A stretch of DNA of 5,596 bases, taken from Candidatus Bathyarchaeota archaeon. GTDB lineage: Archaea; Thermoproteota; Bathyarchaeia; TCS64. The notes under the pieces were generated by a model. The model saw only the letters and a program-made list of their open reading frames with translations, was not told where the DNA came from and did not search any database. The translations under genes were made by a program, and so were the position numbers. This document shows positions 1 through 5,130 of the stretch, in pieces. Location: assembly GCA_013329615.1 (NCBI GenBank), contig DUKA01000217.1, positions 1-5,596 of the forward strand. Direction: 5' to 3'. The first letter of the stretch is position 1. Every line of letters starts with the position of its first letter.

Positions 1-651
1 CAGGAGGTCATACGCATCTTCAACACCCTGACCAAGCTGCCCGTGGTGACTGCGAAGAGCGCGACCAAGGTTAGTGACGTCTACAAGGACTTCGGGCACG
101 ATCTCGAGTACTATGACTACAAGTCGCCGGAGGGGGAGGAGCTCCTCGCGGGGGGGAAGTGCGCAATCATCTCGCCGAACCAGTCGAAGTTGCCCTACGA
201 TAACCTCGACTCCGCCCTCGCCTCGGGTTGGGCTGTCCTCTTCGGCGGCAGGCAGCGCGCATTCGCCCTCAGCGACCACGCCGACTTCAAGGGGCTCCTC
301 GGATTCATCAGGAAATGCAAGCCGAAGAGGATACTCACATTCCATGGGGGCACGATGACGAAGGACTTCCCCGAGTACGTTACGAAGAAACTCGGTATAG
401 ACGCCCGCCCCCTCTCCGGGAAGGAGGAGACTCTCAACGGCACCATCCAGCGCGGCGAGACCCGCATCAAGGCGTGCACGAACCAGCTACTACGCACGCT
501 CAGGATCCCCGGCTTCGAGTACGGGACTCCTTGGCTTGAGAGGGAGATGGCGAAGCAGGGCTACAGCAGCGCCGAGACGGAGGAGACCCTCGACTTCCTC
601 GTCACAAGGGGCATACTCGTGAAGTCTGAGAACGGGGTGAAGATGAGCTGA
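1..651 (+). CDS. MBL-fold exonuclease-like protein, C-terminal part (5' end outside window)
   Basis: The reading frame is open from the first base, so the gene enters from the left and 216 residues are visible. The GTG at 43 is internal and not a start. Visible residues 91-95 read SDHAD, and a second histidine lies in the ILTFHGG stretch near residue 115. These fit the late metal-binding histidine motifs of metallo-beta-lactamase/beta-CASP nucleases, in the order seen in the SNM1-like, 'exonuclease of the beta-lactamase fold' branch. The opening segment (PVVTAKSATKV, then a Y/D/E-rich stretch) fits the end of the beta-CASP-like insert. The main HxHxDH metal motif must lie upstream of the window. 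The last 60 or so residues resemble a small helical or winged-helix add-on. Expected role: zinc-dependent 5' exonuclease or processing enzyme acting on DNA or RNA in the cytoplasm. The substrate cannot be decided here. It ends in TGA, 34 nt before the next gene on the same strand. Confidence 0.75.
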   Translation, partial: QEVIRIFNTLTKLPVVTAKSATKVSDVYKDFGHDLEYYDYKSPEGEELLAGGKCAIISPNQSKLPYDNLDSALASGWAVLFGGRQRAFALSDHADFKGLLGFIRKCKPKRILTFHGGTMTKDFPEYVTKKLGIDARPLSGKEETLNGTIQRGETRIKACTNQLLRTLRIPGFEYGTPWLEREMAKQGYSSAETEETLDFLVTRGILVKSENGVKMS

Positions 652-685
652 GCCCACGCCGCTCGTAGCCGGATGAAGATGCGCC

Positions 686-1207
686 TTGTTGGACTGGGTA
701 TTGGTCTCTATCCCGATTATCCTGATCTTCCTAACCGCCACACTGTATTTTCTACGGAAGAGGGAAGAGAAGCAATCGACGGGAGAGGGCGAAAAAAGGT
801 CTCGGCGGGCGGAGAGACGCGCGCGTGCATCGAGACACACATTCTTGACGCTGCGTGGGGTTGCTGTAAGGAGCAGGGCTGAGAAGACGATAGTGGACTA
901 CTTCACGGACAACGACATCGTCTATGAGTACGAACCGGTGTTGATGGGCGGGACCAACCACGAGAGGGAGATGCGACCAGACTTCTACCTGCCGGAATAT
1001 GATGTGTACTTGGAGTACTGGGGGATGGTAAGCCACCCAGACGGGTCGAAGAGGGACGAGTACGTCGAGAAGATGCGGTGGAAGATGGCGCAGTATCGGG
1101 AGATGAACCTCAGAGTCATCTCGATCGAGCACGCAGATCTACGTAACTTTGGGGATGTGTTCCGGGGAAAGTTTGAGGAAGCGACGGGCAGTAAGTTCCC
1201 TGATTAG
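686..1207 (+). CDS. Membrane-anchored PD-(D/E)XK-like nuclease domain protein
   Basis: The protein has 173 residues. Residues 4-23 form one hydrophobic helix, followed by a strongly basic linker (about 24-55, many R and K), so the C-terminal domain should face the cytoplasm. Residues 60-152 look like a restriction-endonuclease-fold domain: an RSRAEK helix with E66, a Y-E-Y-E strand near 80-83, PDF with D99, then YLEYWG with E110, and a later helix with K133 ending in a strand, ISIEHADL. That order recalls nuclease-like domains attached to some UvrD/HelD-type helicases, where the lysine of the E-x-K motif is displaced; here W112 sits in that place. Catalysis is inferred, not shown. The start is TTG 686 or TTG 689, since an in-frame TGA lies at 674-676. 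No strong ribosome site or TATA box is visible, so it may be co-transcribed with the nuclease gene upstream. It ends in TAG, 6 nt from the convergent DUF424 gene. Confidence 0.7.
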   Translation: MLDWVLVSIPIILIFLTATLYFLRKREEKQSTGEGEKRSRRAERRARASRHTFLTLRGVAVRSRAEKTIVDYFTDNDIVYEYEPVLMGGTNHEREMRPDFYLPEYDVYLEYWGMVSHPDGSKRDEYVEKMRWKMAQYREMNLRVISIEHADLRNFGDVFRGKFEEATGSKFPD

Positions 1208-1213
1208 CCGCTT

Positions 1214-1513
1214 CTACATCTTTACTATTTGGGCGTGTGGGACGTCACCGAAGTAGATGACTGCCTTCTGGTGGACGAGCCTCTTCTCTATGGCGGCTTC
1301 CACGATGCGCTTGCCGATGAGGTTGCATATCGTGGCGTGGCGCATCGCCTCGACGGCCTCATCGACGCCAGCCGGGATGCCCTTGTAGAACTCCTCGCTG
1401 ACATTGAAAGGGACCCTGCCCCCCTGTAGGGTCTTGCCTAGAAGCTCCGCGTCGCATACAGCGACGAGGGTGTCCCTCCCGTGCCTGCTCGTCCGGAGGA
1501 AGACCTCGCTCAT
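1214..1513 (-). CDS. DUF424 family protein
   Basis: The protein has 99 residues from ATG at 1513. It matches my memory of the archaeal DUF424 family along its length: an opening strand with VAVCDAELLGKTL (about 17-29), VSEEFYKG (38-45), a helix with ATICNLIGKRIVEAAIE (60-76), and the closing VPHAQIVKM. The biochemical role of the family is not known to me. A GTG-type start at 1552 would add 13 residues and overlap the upstream aIF2 beta gene by 34 nt. The ATG at 1513 is preferred because it fits the family start and leaves a 5-nt gap after the aIF2 beta stop (1519). Expression is therefore probably translationally coupled to aIF2 beta, and a role near translation is an inference from that pairing. 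No strong Shine-Dalgarno is visible. It ends in TAG, tail to tail with the membrane nuclease gene. Confidence 0.85.
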   Translation of the reverse strand: MSEVFLRTSRHGRDTLVAVCDAELLGKTLQGGRVPFNVSEEFYKGIPAGVDEAVEAMRHATICNLIGKRIVEAAIEKRLVHQKAVIYFGDVPHAQIVKM

Positions 1514-1518
1514 GGTGC

Positions 1519-1929
1519 TCAGCTCGCGCCGATGCTGCTCCGAGCGCCGCAAGCGTCACACTGGAGGAACCAGAGGCGCTTCTCCTTCATGAGCTGTGTG
1601 TCGGGGCGACCGCAGACGGAGCAGACGACGTACTTCTTCGCGTACGTGTCGATGAGCCCACGGATGGACTCGGCGTTGTGCTTTCCTTGGAAGAGTGCGC
1701 GGTTGCCGTCGAAGTTTGCCAGCGTCGCCATCTCGCCGGTGAGGAATTTTAGCAGGTGGTCGGGTTCGCGGCGGAGCTGCTCGGCGATCTCGCGGAAGTT
1801 GATTATGACGGTTTTTCTGCCCTGCAGGGCGATGTTCGCACGCGGGACGGCGAACCTGTCGACGAAGTTTGTCTGCTCGGGTAGATCCTTGTATGCCCGT
1901 TCGAGCATCGCCTTGTAGTCCTTCTCCAA
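1519..1929 (-). CDS. Translation initiation factor aIF2, beta subunit
   Basis: This 136-residue protein has the normal length for archaeal aIF2 beta, part of the alpha-beta-gamma complex that delivers initiator Met-tRNA to the small ribosomal subunit. Visible family marks are the N-terminal helix YKAMLERAYKDLP (5-17), the RFAVPRAN segment (25-32), the central alpha-beta domain with KTVIINFREIAEQLRREPDHLLKFL (39-63), and a C-terminal zinc ribbon with C103, C106, C124 and C127 around GRPDTQLMKEKR. The start is TTG at 1929, set by an in-frame TGA only two codons upstream (1936-1938) and by the family N-terminus. A GAGG at 1942-1945, 12 nt from the start, could serve as a ribosome site. It is followed after 5 nt by DUF424. 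A TATA-like element at 1999-2006 suggests its own promoter, although co-transcription with the zinc-ribbon gene upstream remains possible. Confidence 0.95.
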   Translation of the reverse strand: MEKDYKAMLERAYKDLPEQTNFVDRFAVPRANIALQGRKTVIINFREIAEQLRREPDHLLKFLTGEMATLANFDGNRALFQGKHNAESIRGLIDTYAKKYVVCSVCGRPDTQLMKEKRLWFLQCDACGARSSIGAS

Positions 1930-1935
1930 ATCTGC

Positions 1936-1980
1936 TCACATCCTCAACGATGCGCGGGGATATTCCCTCGGCGCGTTCAT
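1936..1980 (-). other. Candidate 14-codon upstream ORF before aIF2 beta
   Basis: An ATG at 1980 opens a 14-codon frame, MNAPREYPRASLRM, ending with TGA at 1938-1936. It is in the same frame as aIF2 beta, whose TTG follows 6 nt after the TGA. The ATG lies about 22 nt downstream of the centre of the TATA-like element at 1999-2006, close to where an archaeal transcript would begin, so the short ORF could be read from a leaderless mRNA with reinitiation at the TTG. It could equally be chance, since an ORF this short needs little explanation. The peptide has no recognisable function. Confidence 0.3.
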
Positions 1981-1998
1981 GAAGGTGGTGCGCCGGGT

Positions 1999-2006
1999 CT
2001 TAAAAG
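1999..2006 (-). promoter_or_regulatory. TATA-like box for aIF2 beta / DUF424
   Basis: On the minus strand this reads CTTTTAAG, an archaeal-type TATA element. It overlaps the TAA stop of the zinc-ribbon gene (2002-2000). Transcription would begin near 1976-1980, giving a leader of about 50 nt before the TTG of aIF2 beta. It may be only a T-rich gene end, which could also help termination. Confidence 0.45.
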
Positions 2007-2821
2007 GGTTCCCGGGGGTAGGGGCGGCGGAAGGCGCCGAAGTAGACCACCGCGAGGGCAATAAGGGCGAGCACAAGGCCGCCGAACATGAGCCCGTAGC
2101 CCACCCAGCTGAGGATCGTGACGCGTGCGCCCACCTGTACGTCGGCGTCCACGGCCTTTGAGCCGTCCGCGTTCATCACTATGATCCAGTACTCGCCGGT
2201 GGATGGGGTCCATGTTATCGTCTGTTTTCCGGCACCCGAGGATTGTGCCACCCAGAAGGACTGGGTTGTGGGCGGCGTGGACGGCGCGCCCCCGGTGATG
2301 GTCTGGTAGACCGGAATATCGTCATCGACTATGTTGGAGGGGGTCCACGAGTAGGATACTATCCTATCGACGTTGACGCCGTTGAGGTAGTTCTGGGCCG
2401 ACTGCCTCGTGGCGATCCCCACGAATATCGGCGCGTCGGTGTTGGACGTCGCCGTAACCTTGAAGGAGACGATGTCCCTGTTAGTGGGGTTCATCATCCA
2501 GCCGGAGCCCATGTGTATGTCTATGTCGTCCTGTACCACGGCGTAGCTGGCGACGTTGAACCGCGCCGGCGTTGTGATCATGTATCCGTCCTGGTCGGTG
2601 AAGGCGCTCTGACCCCAGAGCATGGCCCCGCCCCCTGCCATGAATCCCAAGGCGATAAGGAGCAGGAACCCACCGCCGATTATCGCGAACACCTTGCCCG
2701 CGCCCCAACTGGACGAATCCCGCCTGTAAACTACGCCTGTCGTCTGTACGCGCTCCCCACACTTGGGGCAGAAGACGGCGTCCTCGGACATCTCAGCGCC
2801 ACACTTTGAACAGAAAGGCAC
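2000..2821 (-). CDS. Zinc-ribbon membrane protein with extracytoplasmic beta-rich domain
   Basis: The protein has 273 residues. A CxxC...CxxC zinc ribbon (C4, C7, C18, C21) opens it, followed by a short linker, a glycine-rich membrane helix (about 44-69), a beta-rich domain (70-235) and a second membrane helix (about 236-263) with a short basic tail. Zinc ribbon and tail should be cytoplasmic and the middle domain outside. The ectodomain carries the patches PIFVGIA (131-137), YLNGV (145-149), GGAP (177-180), SFWVAQSSG (188-196) and a closing EYWIIVMNADGS (210-221). From memory these patches, in this order, resemble a family of uncharacterised actinobacterial membrane proteins. The function is unknown; a sensor or envelope role is a guess. 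The start is GTG at 2821, chosen because it places the ribbon at the very N-terminus and has GGTGTGA (2832-2826) just upstream. It is divergent from the phosphoribosyltransferase gene and stops 70 nt before aIF2 beta. Confidence 0.85.
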   Translation of the reverse strand: MPFCSKCGAEMSEDAVFCPKCGERVQTTGVVYRRDSSSWGAGKVFAIIGGGFLLLIALGFMAGGGAMLWGQSAFTDQDGYMITTPARFNVASYAVVQDDIDIHMGSGWMMNPTNRDIVSFKVTATSNTDAPIFVGIATRQSAQNYLNGVNVDRIVSYSWTPSNIVDDDIPVYQTITGGAPSTPPTTQSFWVAQSSGAGKQTITWTPSTGEYWIIVMNADGSKAVDADVQVGARVTILSWVGYGLMFGGLVLALIALAVVYFGAFRRPYPREPF

Positions 2822-2857
2822 CTTCTCACACCACAGATGAGGGAAACGAGACCCAAC

Positions 2858-2865
2858 CCTTAAGG
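2858..2865 (-). promoter_or_regulatory. Possible TATA-like box for the zinc-ribbon gene
   Basis: The palindrome CCTTAAGG sits about 40 bp upstream of the GTG at 2821, in the right place for a transcript start near 2836 and a short leader containing the GGTGTGA ribosome site. It is GC-flanked and a weak match, so this is tentative. Confidence 0.3.
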
Positions 2866-2890
2866 AATGCGATTTGGCTCGACCCTAACC

Positions 2891-2898
2891 GTTTTATC
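2891..2898 (+). promoter_or_regulatory. TATA-like box for the phosphoribosyltransferase gene
   Basis: GTTTTATC lies with its centre about 29 bp upstream of the GTG start at 2923. Initiation about 25 bp downstream would fall within a few bases of the GTG, so the mRNA is probably leaderless. No Shine-Dalgarno is seen before this start, which agrees. Confidence 0.55.
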
Positions 2899-2922
2899 CC
2901 ATAGGGCACAATTCAACTAAAC

Positions 2923-3537
2923 GTGCCCGTCGAAAAAGTCCGCTGCGAGTACCTGACATGGGAGAGGTTCCTCAAGGTTTCGGAGAAGACCGCGGAGAAG
3001 ATGAACGCGGTGAGGTATCGCCCCGACTTTATTGTGAGCCTCGCACGCGGCGGCTGGGTCTACGGCCGCGTCCTATGCGACTACCTGAACGTCTCCGACC
3101 TAGTGAGCCTCAAGGTGGAGCACTGGGGGATGACGGCGACTCCCGACGGTGAGGCGAAGATAAAGTACCCCTTCAACATCGACCTCACGGGGCGCAAGGT
3201 GCTCATCGTGGATGATATATCTGACACGGGGAAGAGTCTCAAGGTCGCCACAGAGTACATTAAGGGCATGAACCCCGCCGACATCAAGACGACTACCCTC
3301 TTCTACCTCACCGGCAGCAGCTTCAAGCCCGACTTCTACGGTGAGGAGATGACTTGGAGGTGGGTGGTCTTCCCGTGGAACTGGGTGGAGGACATGGTCA
3401 ACCTCGTCGCCAAGGTATCCGAGGACGACCCCGCGCCCTCGACGATAAGGGACAGGATGAGGGAAACATTCAACCTCTCCATATCCGACGCGGGCGTGAA
3501 GAAGGTCCTAGAGGAGATAAAGCGCAGGAAAAAGTAG
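2923..3537 (+). CDS. Xanthine/guanine/hypoxanthine-type phosphoribosyltransferase (COG2236-like)
   Basis: This 204-residue protein has a type I PRTase core. Residues 93-106, VLIVDDISDTGKSL, are the PRPP-binding loop with its acidic pair DD; ARGGW (41-45) is the first conserved loop, preceded by the PDFIVSL strand. The YLTW start (10-13) and VVFPWNW (148-154) closely recall archaeal xanthine/guanine phosphoribosyltransferases, which join a purine base to PRPP to make the nucleotide in purine salvage. The exact base specificity cannot be read here. Those enzymes end near the FPW segment at about 150-160 residues; this one adds roughly 40 residues (165-204), predicted helical and rich in K, R, E and D. 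The start is GTG at 2923, supported by a TATA element about 29 bp upstream and by the YLTW position. It ends in TAG, one nucleotide from the convergent winged-helix gene. Confidence 0.9.
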   Translation: MPVEKVRCEYLTWERFLKVSEKTAEKMNAVRYRPDFIVSLARGGWVYGRVLCDYLNVSDLVSLKVEHWGMTATPDGEAKIKYPFNIDLTGRKVLIVDDISDTGKSLKVATEYIKGMNPADIKTTTLFYLTGSSFKPDFYGEEMTWRWVVFPWNWVEDMVNLVAKVSEDDPAPSTIRDRMRETFNLSISDAGVKKVLEEIKRRKK

Positions 3538-3538
3538 T

Positions 3539-3838
3539 CTACTCGTCCTCTTTGTCTTCCTCGTCGACGTCGACCTCTTCGCCTTCATCGGCTTTCGCGG
3601 CGGCCTTTTCATCGTTGGCCTTCTTAGTCGCGGCCTTCTCCTCGTCTGTGGTTACGCGGTATTTCCTTATGCCGTCGGGGCCGCGGAGCGAGACTATCTC
3701 TCCCCCCTCGAAGAGGCTGCGCAGGAGCCGGAAGACCTTCTTCTCCTTTAGCTCCATCGCCGTCGCTATCTCGGCGAGGCTGAGGGGCTTTGCCTGCAAG
3801 TTTTTAACGACTTCCTTCTTGAGTTTGGCTGTCGACAT
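3539..3838 (-). CDS. Winged-helix protein with acidic disordered tail
   Basis: The protein has 99 residues from ATG at 3838. Residues 5-63 fit a winged helix-turn-helix: helix 1 KKEVVKNLQ, LSLAEIATAM as helix 2, EKKVFRLLRSLFEGG as the recognition helix, and a wing IVSLRGPDGIRKYRVT. Residues 64-99 are low complexity, first A/K/E-rich and then almost entirely D and E, so probably disordered. It may be a small DNA-binding regulator, or a protein that binds another wHTH or basic partner; I do not recognise a named family. A GTG at 3850 would add MQSP, but the TATA-like element at 3868-3874 predicts transcript start near 3846, which favours the ATG. It is divergent from the MFS gene and shares its upstream region, so regulation of that gene is a reasonable but unproved idea. 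It ends in TAG one base from the phosphoribosyltransferase stop. Confidence 0.75.
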   Translation of the reverse strand: MSTAKLKKEVVKNLQAKPLSLAEIATAMELKEKKVFRLLRSLFEGGEIVSLRGPDGIRKYRVTTDEEKAATKKANDEKAAAKADEGEEVDVDEEDKEDE

Positions 3839-3867
3839 CGGGCTCTGCACCCTATATGGCGCACTGG

Positions 3868-3874
3868 ATTAAAG
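3868..3874 (-). promoter_or_regulatory. TATA-like box for the winged-helix gene
   Basis: On the minus strand this is CTTTAAT, centred about 33 bp upstream of the ATG at 3838. Initiation near 3846 would leave a leader of about 8 nt and would exclude the alternative GTG at 3850. Confidence 0.45.
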
Positions 3875-3892
3875 AATCTGACGCCGGCGGGG

Positions 3893-3936
3893 CATCGGTT
3901 AAATAGAGACTCGATTTCTGGATAGGTAACATCGGT
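3893..3936 (+). repeat. Pair of direct repeats CATCGGT in the divergent intergenic region
   Basis: CATCGGT occurs at 3893-3899 and again at 3930-3936, 37 bp apart. The match extends loosely into the flanking bases (TAAATAG after the first, GTATAG after the second). The first copy abuts the TATA-like element of the MFS gene and the second sits between the predicted transcript start and the TTG start. The positions would suit an operator, but two 7-mers can also arise by chance. Confidence 0.35.
3899..3905 (+). promoter_or_regulatory. TATA-like box for the MFS transporter gene
   Basis: TTAAATA, centred about 43 bp upstream of the TTG start at 3945, would place the transcript start near 3927 and leave a leader of about 18 nt. 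No convincing Shine-Dalgarno is visible in that leader. Confidence 0.5.
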
Positions 3937-3944
3937 GTATAGGC

Positions 3945-5129
3945 TTGAAGAGAAGTGATCTAAGCACTGTTGCCGTGGTGTCTAGCCACGGCGTCATGCA
4001 CACGTATCTCGTTGTCATGCCCGCGCTAATGCCCCTCATGGCTGGCGAACTCGGCGGGCTGGCGCTCCTCGCATACATCGCGAGCCTCGCGAACGCGCTC
4101 TACGGCTGGGGATCGTTCCCAGTCGGTTTCCTCGCAGACATAACGTCCAAGAAGAAGCTCATCATGCTTAGCATGGTCGTTTGTGGCATCTCCTCTATCA
4201 TCGTCGGCTTCTCGGGGAACATCTGGTTGACGGGCGCAGGCATGATCCTGTTGGGTATCGGCGCGAGCCTATACCACCCCCCGGGTTACGCACACATGTC
4301 GCTCCTCAGCGTCGAGATGAGGGGCCGCTACATGGGCATACAGGGGCTCGGCGGCGACATGGGCATGGCCATCGCCTACATCACCTCCGCCGCCCTCGGC
4401 CTCTCCATAGGGTGGAGATACACCTTCGCGCTCTGGGGCCTCGTCGGCATACTCATGGCAGTCATCAACCACTTCCTCGTCGATGAAGTGCCCATCGAAC
4501 CCGAGGACAGGTCCAGGCCACGCGGGGGCTACATCGCCACAATAAAGAAGATGTTCACTACCGACCAGCGCACGAACCTGATACTCGTGCTGCTCGTGGT
4601 CATGCTGAGCGGCGGCCTATGGACGGGTGTGAGCCAGTGGATTCTCACGTACATCAACCAGACGAAGGGCGTAAGCCTCATCATAGCGGGTGGCTTGAGC
4701 ACGATCCAGTACACGGTGGGCGCCTTCGCGCAGATCGTGGGCGGTGAACTCAGCGACAAGATCGGCAGGAAGAGTATACTGATGGTGGGTTTCGCCGCCT
4801 TCGCCGTGTCCCTCGTGGCGATGGTCATGGCGCCCGGCGATATACTGGTGCTTCTCGTGCTCGTGGCGGCGATGGGCTTCACGTTCTACGTGACTCAGGC
4901 GCCGATAACGGCGCTGCTCGCGGACATCACGCCGAAGAACACCGTCGGCGTGACCTACGGCATCAACTTCACCGTCAAGTACGGCATAGGCGCGGTGCTG
5001 CCCTTCGCCGCGGCGTGGCTGGCGAGCAACTACGGCCTCGACTACGTCTTCTACTTCTTCGCGGCCCTGAGCGCCGCCGCCCTGCTGATAATCCTTCCAG
5101 TCAAGGAGAGGGCGCGCAAGAAGAAGTAG
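3945..5129 (+). CDS. Major facilitator superfamily transporter, fosmidomycin-resistance-like
   Basis: The protein has 394 residues with about 12 hydrophobic helices in two halves joined by a charged cytoplasmic loop near 180-210 (PIEPEDRSRPRGG). Both halves carry the MFS loop 2-3 signature: GFLADITSKKK (61-71) and GELSDKIGRK (267-276). SHGVMHTYLVVMPALMPLM (14-32), GIGASLYHPPGYAHMSLL (104-121) and RGRYMGIQGLGGDMG (126-140) recall the fosmidomycin-resistance (Fsr) branch, in which an H-P-x-G motif is conserved. It should work as a proton-coupled efflux or uptake carrier in the cytoplasmic membrane; the substrate cannot be read from sequence. The start is TTG at 3945, the only usual start codon after the in-frame TAA at 3927, and it leaves a short basic N-terminus before helix 1. 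It is divergent from the winged-helix gene and ends in TAG one base from the convergent ATPase gene. Confidence 0.9.
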   Translation: MKRSDLSTVAVVSSHGVMHTYLVVMPALMPLMAGELGGLALLAYIASLANALYGWGSFPVGFLADITSKKKLIMLSMVVCGISSIIVGFSGNIWLTGAGMILLGIGASLYHPPGYAHMSLLSVEMRGRYMGIQGLGGDMGMAIAYITSAALGLSIGWRYTFALWGLVGILMAVINHFLVDEVPIEPEDRSRPRGGYIATIKKMFTTDQRTNLILVLLVVMLSGGLWTGVSQWILTYINQTKGVSLIIAGGLSTIQYTVGAFAQIVGGELSDKIGRKSILMVGFAAFAVSLVAMVMAPGDILVLLVLVAAMGFTFYVTQAPITALLADITPKNTVGVTYGINFTVKYGIGAVLPFAAAWLASNYGLDYVFYFFAALSAAALLIILPVKERARKKK

Positions 5130-5130
5130 G

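Noticed and set aside
673..882. A 69-codon plus-strand ORF with an ATG start at 673, overlapping the membrane nuclease gene.
   Set aside because: Its translation has no recognisable domain and lies in a different frame over the helix and linker of the gene at 686-1207, whose product has clear structure throughout. I treat it as a shadow frame, and saw no sign that a frameshift joins the two.
1514..1552. A longer DUF424 start at 1552.
   Set aside because: It would overlap the aIF2 beta coding end and add residues that do not fit the family; ATG 1513 gives a normal 5-nt tandem gap.
1936..1938. In-frame TGA before aIF2 beta as a selenocysteine codon or a sequencing error inside a longer protein.
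   Set aside because: The protein from TTG 1929 already has the full length and N-terminus of the family, and I see no evident SECIS-like structure nearby.
2892..2910. CCC-N3-GGG inverted repeat before the phosphoribosyltransferase gene as an operator.
   Set aside because: The arms are only three bases and are expected by chance in GC-rich DNA.
3539..3660. The GA/TC-rich stretch as a simple-sequence repeat.
   Set aside because: It is the codon-level result of the D/E-rich and A/K-rich protein tail, with no regular repeat unit.
3839..3850. GTG start at 3850 for the winged-helix gene.
   Set aside because: The TATA-like element is too close for that codon to lie inside the transcript, and the added MQSP residues contribute nothing to the domain.
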